Assembly: GCA_900770445.1 (NCBI GenBank)
Contig: CAAGKO010000006.1
Span: 1-55,562, forward strand
Direction: 5' to 3'
Length of the DNA: 55,562 nt
Origin: an uncultured Oribacterium sp.
GTDB lineage: Bacteria > Bacillota > Clostridia > Lachnospirales > Lachnospiraceae
Part shown: one piece after another, positions 1 to 7,811 of the stretch
Numbering within the stretch: position 1 is the first letter of the stretch
Layout: each line of letters starts with the position of its first letter
Made by a program: the position numbers and the translations under genes
Notes under the pieces: generated by a model
Seen by the model: the letters and a program-made list of their open reading frames with translations, nothing else
The model's database searches: none
What the model was told of the DNA's origin: nothing

Positions 1-35
1 GCTTTCGCGTGAGTCTAAATGTTAAGATGACGACA

Positions 36-103
36 TTGGGGACTGACACCATAAACTCCAACTTTAGATTTTGTTTATAAAAATTTAATGGGGTCAGACC
101 CCA
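36..103. repeat. Short palindromic element at the left edge
   Basis: A perfect palindrome TGGGGTCAGACCCCA lies at 89-103, and a related imperfect copy (TTGGGGACTGACACC) lies at 36-50. An AT-rich stretch separates them. The stop codon of the neighbouring minus-strand gene falls inside the palindrome, so its last residues are encoded by the repeat. Paired GGGGTC/GACCCC motifs of this sort resemble REP-like ends tied to Y1 transposases; that link is inference and no transposase is visible. Confidence 0.4.
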
Positions 104-522
104 GCATCTGCTTTCCCTGCCATCGACTTCCAGTCCGTCCACGAAAGGGCGGCTTCCGCCCAGTCCTTCGCCTGCTTCTCCTCGTTCAGCCAGGCGAGTC
201 CCTCCATGACACCGTCCTCCGAGAAGACGAACTCCCGGAAGGTCTTGTACTCGTCCGGCGTGAAGTCGAAGCTGTACGGCTCCGGCCAGACCCAGACACC
301 GAGCGTGTACCGATCCTTCGTCGGGTTCATGATCGTCTCACCGGTCTTTTTATTAACCGGATACTCCGCCTCCCCCGCCTCGATCTTCGCAAGCAGCTCC
401 GTATCCGGCTCGGTGTACGTCACCTTACTCATACGGAAGCGCATCCCCTCCGAAGAGCCGGCAAAAGGCTCCATCTTCAGGAAGCCGATGTGCATGATAT
501 CGTTTGAATTGATCTCTTTCAT
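94..522 (-). CDS. Hypothetical protein, 142 aa
   Basis: A soluble 142-residue protein with no signal peptide or membrane segment. It is rich in Trp and acidic residues, with a central stretch GVWVWPEPYSFDFTPDEY near residues 73-90 and a C-terminal WLNEE segment. I do not recognise a named domain and assign no function. The ATG at 520-522 follows an AAGGTGAG ribosome binding site. It lies 64 nt downstream of polA on the same strand and could be co-transcribed with it. The last few residues (about DAGV) come from a palindromic repeat that carries the stop codon, so the natural C-terminus may have been slightly altered. Confidence 0.75.
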   Translation of the reverse strand: MKEINSNDIMHIGFLKMEPFAGSSEGMRFRMSKVTYTEPDTELLAKIEAGEAEYPVNKKTGETIMNPTKDRYTLGVWVWPEPYSFDFTPDEYKTFREFVFSEDGVMEGLAWLNEEKQAKDWAEAALSWTDWKSMAGKADAGV

Positions 523-586
523 AACTCACCTTCAGTGGTTTCAGTTTAAGCAGATAGCCCCGGAGGACCTTAGCGCACTGTTATCT

Positions 587-3307
587 TTAGTGTGCAGAGT
601 CCCAGTTCATCCCCACATTCGCGTCGGCGACGAGCTCGACGGCGAGGTCGACGGCGTGCTGCATTTTATCGACGAGGAGGGCCTTCACGGCTTCCTGCTC
701 GGCAACCGGTGCTTCGATCAGGAGCTCATCGTGCACCTGGAGGACGATGCGGGATGCGTAGCCGCCCGCACGGAGGGCGCGGTTCACCTCGTTCATCGCC
801 TTCTTCATGATGTCGGCGGCACTCCCCTGGATCGGGGAGTTCATCGCGACACGCTCACTGAAGCTGCGGCGCATGAAGTTCGAGGCATTGATGTCCGGCA
901 CCGGCCGACGACGCCCGAAGATCGTCTTCACATAGCCGTGCTCGTGCGCGAACGCCACCTCCCCATCGAGGTACTTCTTCACATCTGGATACGCCGCAAA
1001 ATAACGCTCGATGTACTCCTTCGCCTCACTCCGGCTGATGCTGAGACCCTCGCTGAGTCCGAAGGCCGAAATCCCGTAGACGATACCGAAGTTGACCGCC
1101 TTCGCGTTCCGACGCAGCTCCGGCGTCACCTCCTCGAGCGGCACATGGAAGACCTGCGAGGCCGTCACGGCATGAATATCGCTGGCATCCTTATACGCCG
1201 CGATCAGCTTTGCGTCACCCGAGAGCGACGCGAGGATACGGAGCTCGACCTGCGAATAGTCGGCGTCGATGAAGACGCAGCCCGGCTTCGGCACGAAAAC
1301 GGTCCGGAAACGGCGGCCCAGCTCGGTACGCACCGGGATGTTCTGCAGGTTCGGATTCGTCGACGAGATGCGCCCCGTCGCCGTCACCATCTGGTTGAAC
1401 TCCCCATGGATGCGGCCATCCGCCTGAATATAGTTCAGAAGCCCCTCCGCATAGGTCGAGTTCAGCTTCGTAAGCGTACGGTAGTTCAGGATATCCGCCA
1501 CGATCTCGTGGTCCTCGGCGAGCTTCTCGAGCACATCCGCCGCAGTCGAATACCCGGACTTCGTCTTCTTGCCGCCCTTCATGCCGAGCTTCACGAACAG
1601 TATCTCCCCGAGCTGCTTCGGAGAGTTGATGTTGAACTCCTCCCCCGCCTCTTCGTAGATGCGCGCCTGCAGCTGTTCGATGCCGGCCCGAAGCTCGACG
1701 CCATAGTCAACGAGCGCCTGCTTATCGACGAGGATGCCGGCCCGCTGCATGTCGTACAGTGTATACACGAGCGGCATCTCGATCTCCTCATAGAGCGTCC
1801 GCTCCTCGAGCTCCTCCAGCTTCGCGAACATCTTCTTCGCACTGCGAAGCGCCACGATCGCACTGTACGCCGCCATGGTGCACGCCACCGGATCCGCCGA
1901 GCTGCCGTCGGCGTCCGTGTTGAAGCCCGCCACCTGCGCACCGTCGCCTGCATTGGCCGCGTCGTCCGTAAACGGATTCGGACAATGCGGTCGATCCTTC
2001 AGATCGTCACGAAGCTCTTTTTCCGATGGCAGCGTGAGGCCCATGAAATCGCGAGCGAGGTCCTCGTAGCTGTAGCTGTCCTTCAGCGGATTGATGACGT
2101 AGGCCGCGAGCGCGAGGTCATAGACGTGGCTTTCCGGCGCGAAGGCACAGTGATAGAGCGCCTGCTTCAGGTTCATGGTGTAGAGCTGCACACCGTCCTT
2201 CTCCGCAAGCGCACGGAGCTCCTCCTGCCAGTCGAAGCCGTAGAAATGGTAGCTGCGGTCACCGTCGAGCGCGAAGTAGAGGTCCTCCCCGGCGATCGCG
2301 AAGCCGGCCCGGCCCTCACTCGCCGCGTCCCGGAAGGCGATGCGCGCCAGGTACGGGTCGTCGACCTCCTTGAGACCCGAGAGATCCAGCTTCTGCTCCG
2401 CCGCGAGATCGAGGCTCGACACATCGAAGCGCTTCAGGAGCGACTTCAGCTCCAGCCGCTTCACAAACTCGAAGGAGTCTGCATTGAACATGTTCTCGAC
2501 GCGGGCGTCATCATAATCGAAGTCGATCGGGGCGTCAATGCAGATGGTCGCGAGGGTCTTCGACAGCGCGGCACTCTCCCACTCATCGATCAGCATCTGC
2601 GCGGCCTTCGGCTTCCGCGGGACCTTGAACTCCGGGTCGCCCGCCAGCGCCGCCTCGTGCGCGGCTTCGATGGTATGGTACTTCGTGATGATCCACTCCG
2701 CAGACTTCGGACCGAGGCCCGGCACGCCCGGGATGTTGTCGGAGGTGTCGCCCATCAGTGCCTTGAGGTCGATGAACTCGAGCGGCGTCACGCCCCACTC
2801 CTGCATCACATCGTCCGGATAGTAATTGTAGACCGTCGTCACGCCCTTCGCCGTCTTCGGAAGACAGATCTTGATCTTCTCGTCCGCAAGCTGCAGGAGG
2901 TCGCGGTCACCGGAGACGATCGTCACCTCCACGCCCTCCTTCTGGCAGCGCTTCGCGATGGTACCGAGAAGGTCATCCGCCTCGTAGCCGCCCTTCATGA
3001 GGAGCGGGATATGCATCGACCGAAGCACCTCCTGCATCAGCGGAATCTGCTCGTGCAGCTCCGGCGGCATCGGCTTCCGCGTCCCCTTATAGGCCTCAAA
3101 CATCTTATGGCGGAAGGTCGGCTCATGCACATCGAAGGCCACCGCCAGATGATCCGCCTGCTCCTGATCCAGCACCTTCAGAAGGATATTCAGGAAACCA
3201 TAGACCGCGTTCGTATGCAGCCCCTGCGAATTCGTCAGCTCCGGGATCCCGTAGAACGCCCGGGACATAATGCTGTGTCCATCGATCAGTAAAATCTTAT
3301 CCGTCAA
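587..3307 (-). CDS. polA: DNA polymerase I
   Basis: Family A DNA polymerase, 906 residues, for Okazaki fragment processing and repair synthesis. The 5'-3' exonuclease domain fills about residues 1-290 (LLIDGHS near 6-12, GDRDLLQL near 133-140). A middle domain at about 310-490 lacks the first Asp-Glu pair of a working 3'-5' exonuclease, as in Bacillus Pol I, so proofreading is probably absent. The polymerase domain follows: motif A DYSQVELR with Asp683, motif B RRNAKAVNFG near 732-741, motif C QVHDELL with Asp860. The start is TTG (3305-3307), placed by AGGAGG seven to eight bases upstream. Residues 441-475 are a low-complexity Ala/Gly/Asp linker that most Pol I proteins lack; it contains an Ala-Asn-Ala-Gly motif also seen in TopB linker repeats. 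Confidence 0.97.
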   Translation of the reverse strand: MTDKILLIDGHSIMSRAFYGIPELTNSQGLHTNAVYGFLNILLKVLDQEQADHLAVAFDVHEPTFRHKMFEAYKGTRKPMPPELHEQIPLMQEVLRSMHIPLLMKGGYEADDLLGTIAKRCQKEGVEVTIVSGDRDLLQLADEKIKICLPKTAKGVTTVYNYYPDDVMQEWGVTPLEFIDLKALMGDTSDNIPGVPGLGPKSAEWIITKYHTIEAAHEAALAGDPEFKVPRKPKAAQMLIDEWESAALSKTLATICIDAPIDFDYDDARVENMFNADSFEFVKRLELKSLLKRFDVSSLDLAAEQKLDLSGLKEVDDPYLARIAFRDAASEGRAGFAIAGEDLYFALDGDRSYHFYGFDWQEELRALAEKDGVQLYTMNLKQALYHCAFAPESHVYDLALAAYVINPLKDSYSYEDLARDFMGLTLPSEKELRDDLKDRPHCPNPFTDDAANAGDGAQVAGFNTDADGSSADPVACTMAAYSAIVALRSAKKMFAKLEELEERTLYEEIEMPLVYTLYDMQRAGILVDKQALVDYGVELRAGIEQLQARIYEEAGEEFNINSPKQLGEILFVKLGMKGGKKTKSGYSTAADVLEKLAEDHEIVADILNYRTLTKLNSTYAEGLLNYIQADGRIHGEFNQMVTATGRISSTNPNLQNIPVRTELGRRFRTVFVPKPGCVFIDADYSQVELRILASLSGDAKLIAAYKDASDIHAVTASQVFHVPLEEVTPELRRNAKAVNFGIVYGISAFGLSEGLSISRSEAKEYIERYFAAYPDVKKYLDGEVAFAHEHGYVKTIFGRRRPVPDINASNFMRRSFSERVAMNSPIQGSAADIMKKAMNEVNRALRAGGYASRIVLQVHDELLIEAPVAEQEAVKALLVDKMQHAVDLAVELVADANVGMNWDSAH

Positions 3308-3417
3308 CTCTCTTCCTCCTCTAACGATTGAAACACTATACCATCCGCATCTGAAATGATGAAAACCGGATACTGTCGTAAGCAGCTGTCGATATCAGAC
3401 CGTCACGAAACCACGGA

Positions 3418-3756
3418 CTACAGAAACCAGATCCGAAGCTGCAGAAGCAGCGTCACCAGCACCGCCCAGAACACGACCGAATCCGCCGCCATCCGGATGA
3501 TCCGGATCGCATGGATACGAAACAGATAAAAGCGTGTATCCATCAGCTGCCGCCGGAAGGATCCGTCGATGTTCAGATTCGAATCATCCACCGCATCCAG
3601 CTTCTGCACACCACTGTAGACCATATGCGTGATCCTCAGCTCCTCCATGCACTCATCGCACTCCGAAATATGCTCCATAAACTCCTGCAGCTTCTCATCC
3701 GACAGCTTGTTATTCAGATAATCGTAAATGCACTTCCGTGCTTCCAGACAGGTCAT
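3418..3756 (-). CDS. Anti-sigma-type zinc finger (zf-HC2) membrane protein, 112 aa
   Basis: A small protein with an N-terminal zf-HC2 zinc-binding motif (Cys3 or Cys9, then His29-x3-Cys33-x2-Cys36) and one hydrophobic segment at the extreme C-terminus (about residues 90-110). This layout is typical of membrane-anchored anti-sigma factors, but no sigma factor gene adjoins it, so the partner is unknown. The frame is open to 3831, but that start would lie inside the tRNA-Leu gene. The ATG at 3754-3756 is preferred because the MTCLEARK beginning is typical of zf-HC2 proteins and a GAGG lies about 14 nt upstream. It is divergent from the tRNA gene. Confidence 0.8.
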   Translation of the reverse strand: MTCLEARKCIYDYLNNKLSDEKLQEFMEHISECDECMEELRITHMVYSGVQKLDAVDDSNLNIDGSFRRQLMDTRFYLFRIHAIRIIRMAADSVVFWAVLVTLLLQLRIWFL

Positions 3757-3763
3757 AATCGAC

Positions 3764-3792
3764 TTGAAAACCTCGCAATTATATGCTAAATT
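3764..3792 (+). promoter_or_regulatory. Candidate promoter of tRNA-Leu
   Basis: TTGAAA at 3764-3769 and TAAATT at 3787-3792, separated by 17 nt and 31 nt upstream of the mature tRNA. Recognised by eye as a sigma-A type promoter. Confidence 0.5.
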
Positions 3793-3823
3793 CTGTATGT
3801 TGTCCTCGCGTAACACAGGACTC

Positions 3824-3906
3824 GCCGTCATGGCGGAATGGCAGACGCGTCAGACTCAAAATCTGATAATGGTAACATTGTGTGGGTTCAAGTCCCACTG
3901 GCGGCA
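3824..3906 (+). tRNA. tRNA-Leu (anticodon CAA)
   Basis: An 83-nt class II tRNA. The acceptor arm GCCGTCA pairs with TGGCGGC (one G-U), and the discriminator base is A. The anticodon stem CAGA/TCTG encloses the loop CTCAAAA with anticodon CAA, reading UUG. There is a long variable arm and a T arm GTGGG-TTCAAGT-CCCAC. The CCA end is not encoded. It is transcribed opposite to its neighbours and followed by two terminators. Confidence 0.95.
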
Positions 3907-3978
3907 GTGTAGGCCTTTGCATCAGGCAAAGGCCGGAACGTACATGTACCGATCTTCGATCGGTATCCCGAAGGGATC

Positions 3979-4014
3979 GAGCTCGGACCTCAAGTCCGGG
4001 CTCGACCTTTTTTT
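3979..4014 (+). terminator. Intrinsic terminator 1 after tRNA-Leu
   Basis: Stem GAGCTCGGAC (3979-3988) / GTCCGGGCTC (3994-4003), ten pairs with one G-U, followed by a run of T at 4007-4014. Confidence 0.85.
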
Positions 4015-4048
4015 GTATCGGGCTCCACTGCCTCACATGACATACATA

Positions 4049-4079
4049 AGCTCGGACCTCAGGTCCGAGCTCGTTTTTT
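4049..4079 (+). terminator. Intrinsic terminator 2 after tRNA-Leu
   Basis: Almost the same stem sequence as the terminator 35 nt before it (AGCTCGGACCT / AGGTCCGAGCT, tight loop), followed by CGTTTTTT. It ends just before the convergent upp stop codon and appears to be a duplicate of the first. Confidence 0.85.
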
Positions 4080-4082
4080 GCT

Positions 4083-4727
4083 TTACTTCGTACCGAAGAT
4101 ACGGTCGCCGGCATCGCCCAGTCCCGGGCAGATGTAGGCGTTCTCGTTCAGGCAGCGATCGAGGTTTCCGACGTAGATCTGTACATCCGGATGTGCCTCA
4201 GCGAGACGCTTCACGCCCTCCGGTGCCGCGATGATGCAGATGAACTTGATCTTCTTACCGCCGTGCTTCTTGATCTGGTCGATGGCATCGACCGCGGAGC
4301 CACCGGTCGCCAGCATCGGATCACAGACGACGATCTGACGCTCCTCGATCGGGTTCGGCAGCTTGCAGAAGTACTCGATCGGCTGATGCGTGGTCTCATC
4401 ACGATACATACCGATGTGGCCGATCTTTGCGCTCGGAACGAGTGCGGTCAGGCCGGATACCATGCCGAGACCGGCACGAAGGATCGGCACGATGGCGAGC
4501 TTACGGCCAGCCAGCATCTCGACCTCAGCCGTCTCAATCGGGGTGTCGAGCTCGACCGTCTTCGTCGGCAGATCCGACAGCGCCTCGAAGCCCATCAGCA
4601 TCGCGATCTCCTCGACGAGCTGACGGAACTCGTTGGTTCCGGTGTGCTTATCGCGCAGAAGCGAAATCTTATGCGTAAGCAGCGGGTGGTGCATGATGTG
4701 TACATTTGCTCCGAAATTATGTTCCAT
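4083..4727 (-). CDS. upp: Uracil phosphoribosyltransferase
   Basis: Salvage enzyme joining uracil and PRPP to give UMP, 214 residues and full length. The PRPP-binding motif DPMLATGGS lies at about 136-144; the flexible PILRAGLGM segment at about 81-89 and the uracil-binding GLGDAGDRIFG near the C-terminus are intact. ATG at 4725-4727 follows AAAGGAG by seven bases. It appears monocistronic, bounded by the tRNA terminators on one side and a stem-loop on the other. Confidence 0.97.
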   Translation of the reverse strand: MEHNFGANVHIMHHPLLTHKISLLRDKHTGTNEFRQLVEEIAMLMGFEALSDLPTKTVELDTPIETAEVEMLAGRKLAIVPILRAGLGMVSGLTALVPSAKIGHIGMYRDETTHQPIEYFCKLPNPIEERQIVVCDPMLATGGSAVDAIDQIKKHGGKKIKFICIIAAPEGVKRLAEAHPDVQIYVGNLDRCLNENAYICPGLGDAGDRIFGTK

Positions 4728-4781
4728 AGTAAACTCCTTTGATATATATTCCGGCCGCAGCCGGTAGAAAACAAATCAGGT

Positions 4782-4823
4782 CAGCGTTCAGGCAGGGGCC
4801 CCGGAGGGACCCTGTCGACGCTG
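4782..4823 (-). terminator. Stem-loop downstream of the beta-helix gene
   Basis: Nested inverted repeats CAGCGT/ACGCTG (4782-4787, 4818-4823) and CAGGG/CCCTG (4793-4797, 4810-4814), followed on the minus strand by a loosely T-rich stretch. It is a plausible but weak intrinsic terminator. Confidence 0.45.
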
Positions 4824-4831
4824 TGATCGAA

Positions 4832-5509
4832 TCAGCGCTTCGGGACGATCTCCACCTCGCCCTTCGACTTGTAGATGCTGTCTGCATCCACGCAGCCGCG
4901 CACCGAGCTCAGCGGATAGACGTTCGTGTTGCGGCCGATGACGGTGCCCGGGTTCAGGATGGAGCCGCAGCCCACCTCAACATGGTCGCTCAGCATCGCG
5001 CCGAACTTCTTGAGGCCGGTCTCGATATCGCCGTCCTCGGTGTGCACCACGACGAGCTTCTTATCCGACTTCACATTCGAGGTCAGGGACGCCGCGCCCA
5101 TGTGGGACTTGTAGCCGAGGATCGAATCCCCGACATAATTATAGTGCGGAACCTGCACGTTGTCGAAGATCACGACATTTTTCAGCTCGCAGCTGTTGCC
5201 GATGACGCAGTGCTTTCCGACCATGATATTACCGCGCAGGAACGCACACTGCCGCACCTCGGTCTCCGGCCCGATGATGATATACTCCGCGAGGTACGCG
5301 GACTCAAATACCGTCGCACTCTTATGGACCCAGACATGCGGCTTCACCTCCTCGTACTCGTCCTTCGGAAGCGTCGGACCGTACGCCGCGATGAAATCGT
5401 GGATCTTCGAAAGCGCCTCCCACGGATAGGTGAGGCCCTCGAAGATCGCCCCTGCCTCCGTATACTGAAGGTCATACATCGCCGCAATCGTTACATCTTC
5501 TTTTTTCAT
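4832..5509 (-). CDS. Left-handed beta-helix (hexapeptide repeat) protein, nucleotidyl/acyltransferase-like
   Basis: A 225-residue protein built mostly of hexapeptide repeats (for example ATVFESAYLAEYIIIG and ELKNVVIFDNVQVPH), the signature of a left-handed parallel beta-helix. The HYNYVGDSILGYKSHMGA segment and the conserved KKFGAML stretch match a clostridial family usually labelled UDP-N-acetylglucosamine pyrophosphorylase-like; it resembles the acetyltransferase half of GlmU without the pyrophosphorylase half. An activated sugar or acyl acceptor is likely, but the substrate cannot be read from sequence. The ATG at 5507-5509 (MKKEDVTIA) has AGAAGAG upstream; a longer frame would overlap topB. 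It lies 16 nt downstream of topB and is probably co-transcribed. Confidence 0.8.
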   Translation of the reverse strand: MKKEDVTIAAMYDLQYTEAGAIFEGLTYPWEALSKIHDFIAAYGPTLPKDEYEEVKPHVWVHKSATVFESAYLAEYIIIGPETEVRQCAFLRGNIMVGKHCVIGNSCELKNVVIFDNVQVPHYNYVGDSILGYKSHMGAASLTSNVKSDKKLVVVHTEDGDIETGLKKFGAMLSDHVEVGCGSILNPGTVIGRNTNVYPLSSVRGCVDADSIYKSKGEVEIVPKR

Positions 5510-5525
5510 AAATCTCTTCTTTCTT

Positions 5526-7694
5526 TTATAATGCCCGGATTCTCTCCGTTCGGCTGCGAACAAAATCCTCGAGCTTCTCCATATACTCTGCCTCGGTGAT
5601 CGTCCCGTCCGCCACCTCCGACAGCCCCATCTCCCAGGAGGCGGTCAGCTTCGGATTCAGCAGATGCGGCACCGAAATCTTCACATAATACGCAATGTAC
5701 TCACCGAGCTTCGTCGGCGACAGCACCTGCGTCTTTTTCTGCAGCGCGATGTATTTGTTATCCACGAGCTTCGTGAGGATGCCCGCACGCGTCGCACTGG
5801 TGCCGATGCCAGCGCCCTTGATCTGCGCCCGCAGCTCCTCATCCTCGATGAGGTTGCCGGCGTTCTCCATCGCGAGGATCATCGATCCGGAGGTGTAACG
5901 CTTCGGCGGCGCGGTCTCGCCCTCCTTCACGCGGAGAGTCTCGAGCTGCAGCTTCTGCCCCTTCCGTAGCTTCAGCAGCGCCTCGCTCAGGCTTCGGTTG
6001 TCGCCCTCCTCTTCGCTCTCTCCACCGTTTTCCGGGCCAATGCTTCCGCCCGCATACATCGTCACGACGCCGTCCGGTCCCGCAGCCGAAGAAGCCATGG
6101 TCGAGGCATCCGACGTAGTTGTGCCTGCATTGGCCGTACGCATCGTCGCAGCTCCGTCCGGTCCCGCTGTCGAAGAAGCCATGGTCGAGGCATCCGACGT
6201 GGTGGCGCCTGCATTGGCCGGATCCGCTGCCGGAGCCGCACCACCGAGAGCCGCACTCCGGCGTACGTCGGCGACCTTCAGATAGCCCTCGTCCTTCAGG
6301 GCACGCGAGCTCACGCTGAAGGTCTCGCCCTGGCAGTCGATCGTCAGCGCGATGCGCTCATAGATCGCCGGCGGGAAGAAAATCGAGAGGAAGCGACGGC
6401 AGACGAGCTCGTACACCTTCTTCGAGAGCGGCTTCAGCGACTGGTACTCGCGCTGGCCCTGACCGGTCGGGATGATCGCGTAGTGGTCGGCGATCTTCTT
6501 GTCGTCGACGTAACGGGTCTTCGCGATGGTCCGGAAGCTGCCGGATGACAGGATCTCCTGCGCCTGCGGGGCCACCGGTGCGTAGCTCGCGATGCCGCGG
6601 ATGTTCTTCTCGATCTCCTTCGAAACGGCGGTCGAGAGCACACGCGCATCGGTACGTGGGTAGGTGGTCAGCTTCTTCTCGTAGAGCTCCTGCGCGATGG
6701 CGAGGGTCTCATCCGGGCTGATCTTGAACATCTTCGCGCAGTCGTTCTGGAGCTCCGCGAGGTTGTAGAGCAGCGGCGGATTCTTCGTCTCCTTCTTCTT
6801 CGTGACAGCAGTCACCGTCGCTTCACACGGAAACGGCATGAAGCTCTTCATGAATTCAGCGGCGCGCTCCGGCTTCAGGAAGCCCTTGCCGTCGTAGATG
6901 TCCGTCGGGCTGTAGCGTGACGACTGCTCCGACGGCTTCCAGTCCGCACTCAGCTTCGCGCCCTCTCCGAGGGCGAAATCGCCGAGGATGCGGTAGAAGG
7001 TCGTCTTTTGGAAGGCCCGGATCTCCTGCTCCCGCTTGACGATCATGCCGAGGACACAGGTCATGACGCGGCCGACGGCCACGGTCATCTTCTCCTCCGG
7101 CTTCATGCCGAGCTGCTGCTTGATCCGGTAGCGGTACTTGAGCGACAGCGCACGGCTGAAGTTGATGCCCATGAGGTAGTCTTCCTTCGCCCGGCTGAAG
7201 GCCGCCGCCGACAGGTGGTCATACTCGCTGTCGAGCTTTGCCTCGCGGATGCCGCGGAGGATCTCCTCGTTCGTCTGGGAATCGATCCAGACACGGCGAC
7301 GCTCCTTCTCCTTCGGCACCTCCGCCATCATATCGACGAGCCGGTAGATGTACTCTCCCTCGCGGGCACTATCGGTGCAGATATAGATGGTTTCGACATC
7401 CGGACGGTTGAGCTGCTTCGCGACGACCGCGAACTGCTTCGCCGTGCCCTTACTGACCTCATATTTCCATTCATCCGCCTTCGGAATGAACGGAAGCGTG
7501 TCAAAGCTCCACTTCTGGTACTTCTCATCATACGCCGCCGGATAGCTGAGCTGTATGAGGTGACCCACGCACCAGGTCACCACATAATCTTCATTTTCCA
7601 GGAAGCCGTCGCCGCGCCGGACGTTTTTCATGCCGAGCGCCTGCGCAAACTGCTGCGCCACCGACGGCTTCTCTGCGATAAATAATTTCTTCAA
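5526..7694 (-). CDS. topB: DNA topoisomerase III (type IA)
   Basis: A type IA topoisomerase that passes single strands and resolves decatenation intermediates; 722 residues from the chosen start. The Toprim domain begins with KKLFIAEKPS (Glu8) and continues to CTDSAREGEY; the catalytic tyrosine is Tyr345 in TTYPRTDAR. I chose a TTG start at 7692-7694 because GGGAGG lies just upstream and the protein then begins exactly at the conserved N-terminus. The upstream frame has no such support. Residues about 481-565 are a non-conserved linker with two 28-residue Ala/Ser/Thr repeats, inserted before the late active-site-support domain. The zinc-finger C-terminus of E. coli TopA is absent, as is normal for TopB. 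Confidence 0.95.
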   Translation of the reverse strand: MKKLFIAEKPSVAQQFAQALGMKNVRRGDGFLENEDYVVTWCVGHLIQLSYPAAYDEKYQKWSFDTLPFIPKADEWKYEVSKGTAKQFAVVAKQLNRPDVETIYICTDSAREGEYIYRLVDMMAEVPKEKERRRVWIDSQTNEEILRGIREAKLDSEYDHLSAAAFSRAKEDYLMGINFSRALSLKYRYRIKQQLGMKPEEKMTVAVGRVMTCVLGMIVKREQEIRAFQKTTFYRILGDFALGEGAKLSADWKPSEQSSRYSPTDIYDGKGFLKPERAAEFMKSFMPFPCEATVTAVTKKKETKNPPLLYNLAELQNDCAKMFKISPDETLAIAQELYEKKLTTYPRTDARVLSTAVSKEIEKNIRGIASYAPVAPQAQEILSSGSFRTIAKTRYVDDKKIADHYAIIPTGQGQREYQSLKPLSKKVYELVCRRFLSIFFPPAIYERIALTIDCQGETFSVSSRALKDEGYLKVADVRRSAALGGAAPAADPANAGATTSDASTMASSTAGPDGAATMRTANAGTTTSDASTMASSAAGPDGVVTMYAGGSIGPENGGESEEEGDNRSLSEALLKLRKGQKLQLETLRVKEGETAPPKRYTSGSMILAMENAGNLIEDEELRAQIKGAGIGTSATRAGILTKLVDNKYIALQKKTQVLSPTKLGEYIAYYVKISVPHLLNPKLTASWEMGLSEVADGTITEAEYMEKLEDFVRSRTERIRAL
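6051..6218 (-). repeat. 84-bp tandem duplication inside topB
   Basis: Two tandem 84-bp units (6135-6218 and 6051-6134) encode 28-residue repeats beginning ANAG and containing TTSDASTMASS and GPDG. The copies differ at only a few positions, which points to a recent duplication within the coding frame. Confidence 0.85.
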
Positions 7695-7811
7695 TTCGCC
7701 TCCCACTGATCCATGTCCGAGCGCCGACTTCGTATGAAGCCGCTTCAGCGGGCACGCGTCGCGTGCCACCCGTGGATGTTCTGTGGGTGCTTCGAAAAGA
7801 AGTACTTCCGT

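Noticed and set aside
206..3292. Very long plus-strand open frame opposite polA (and similar long frames opposite parC, parE, galT and others)
   Set aside because: They are antisense frames kept open by GC-rich codon bias; they have Arg/His/Leu-rich nonsense composition and lie on genes with clear families.
3754..3831. Longer N-terminus for the zf-HC2 protein
   Set aside because: It would place the start codon inside the tRNA-Leu gene; the ATG at 3754-3756 gives the normal zf-HC2 beginning.
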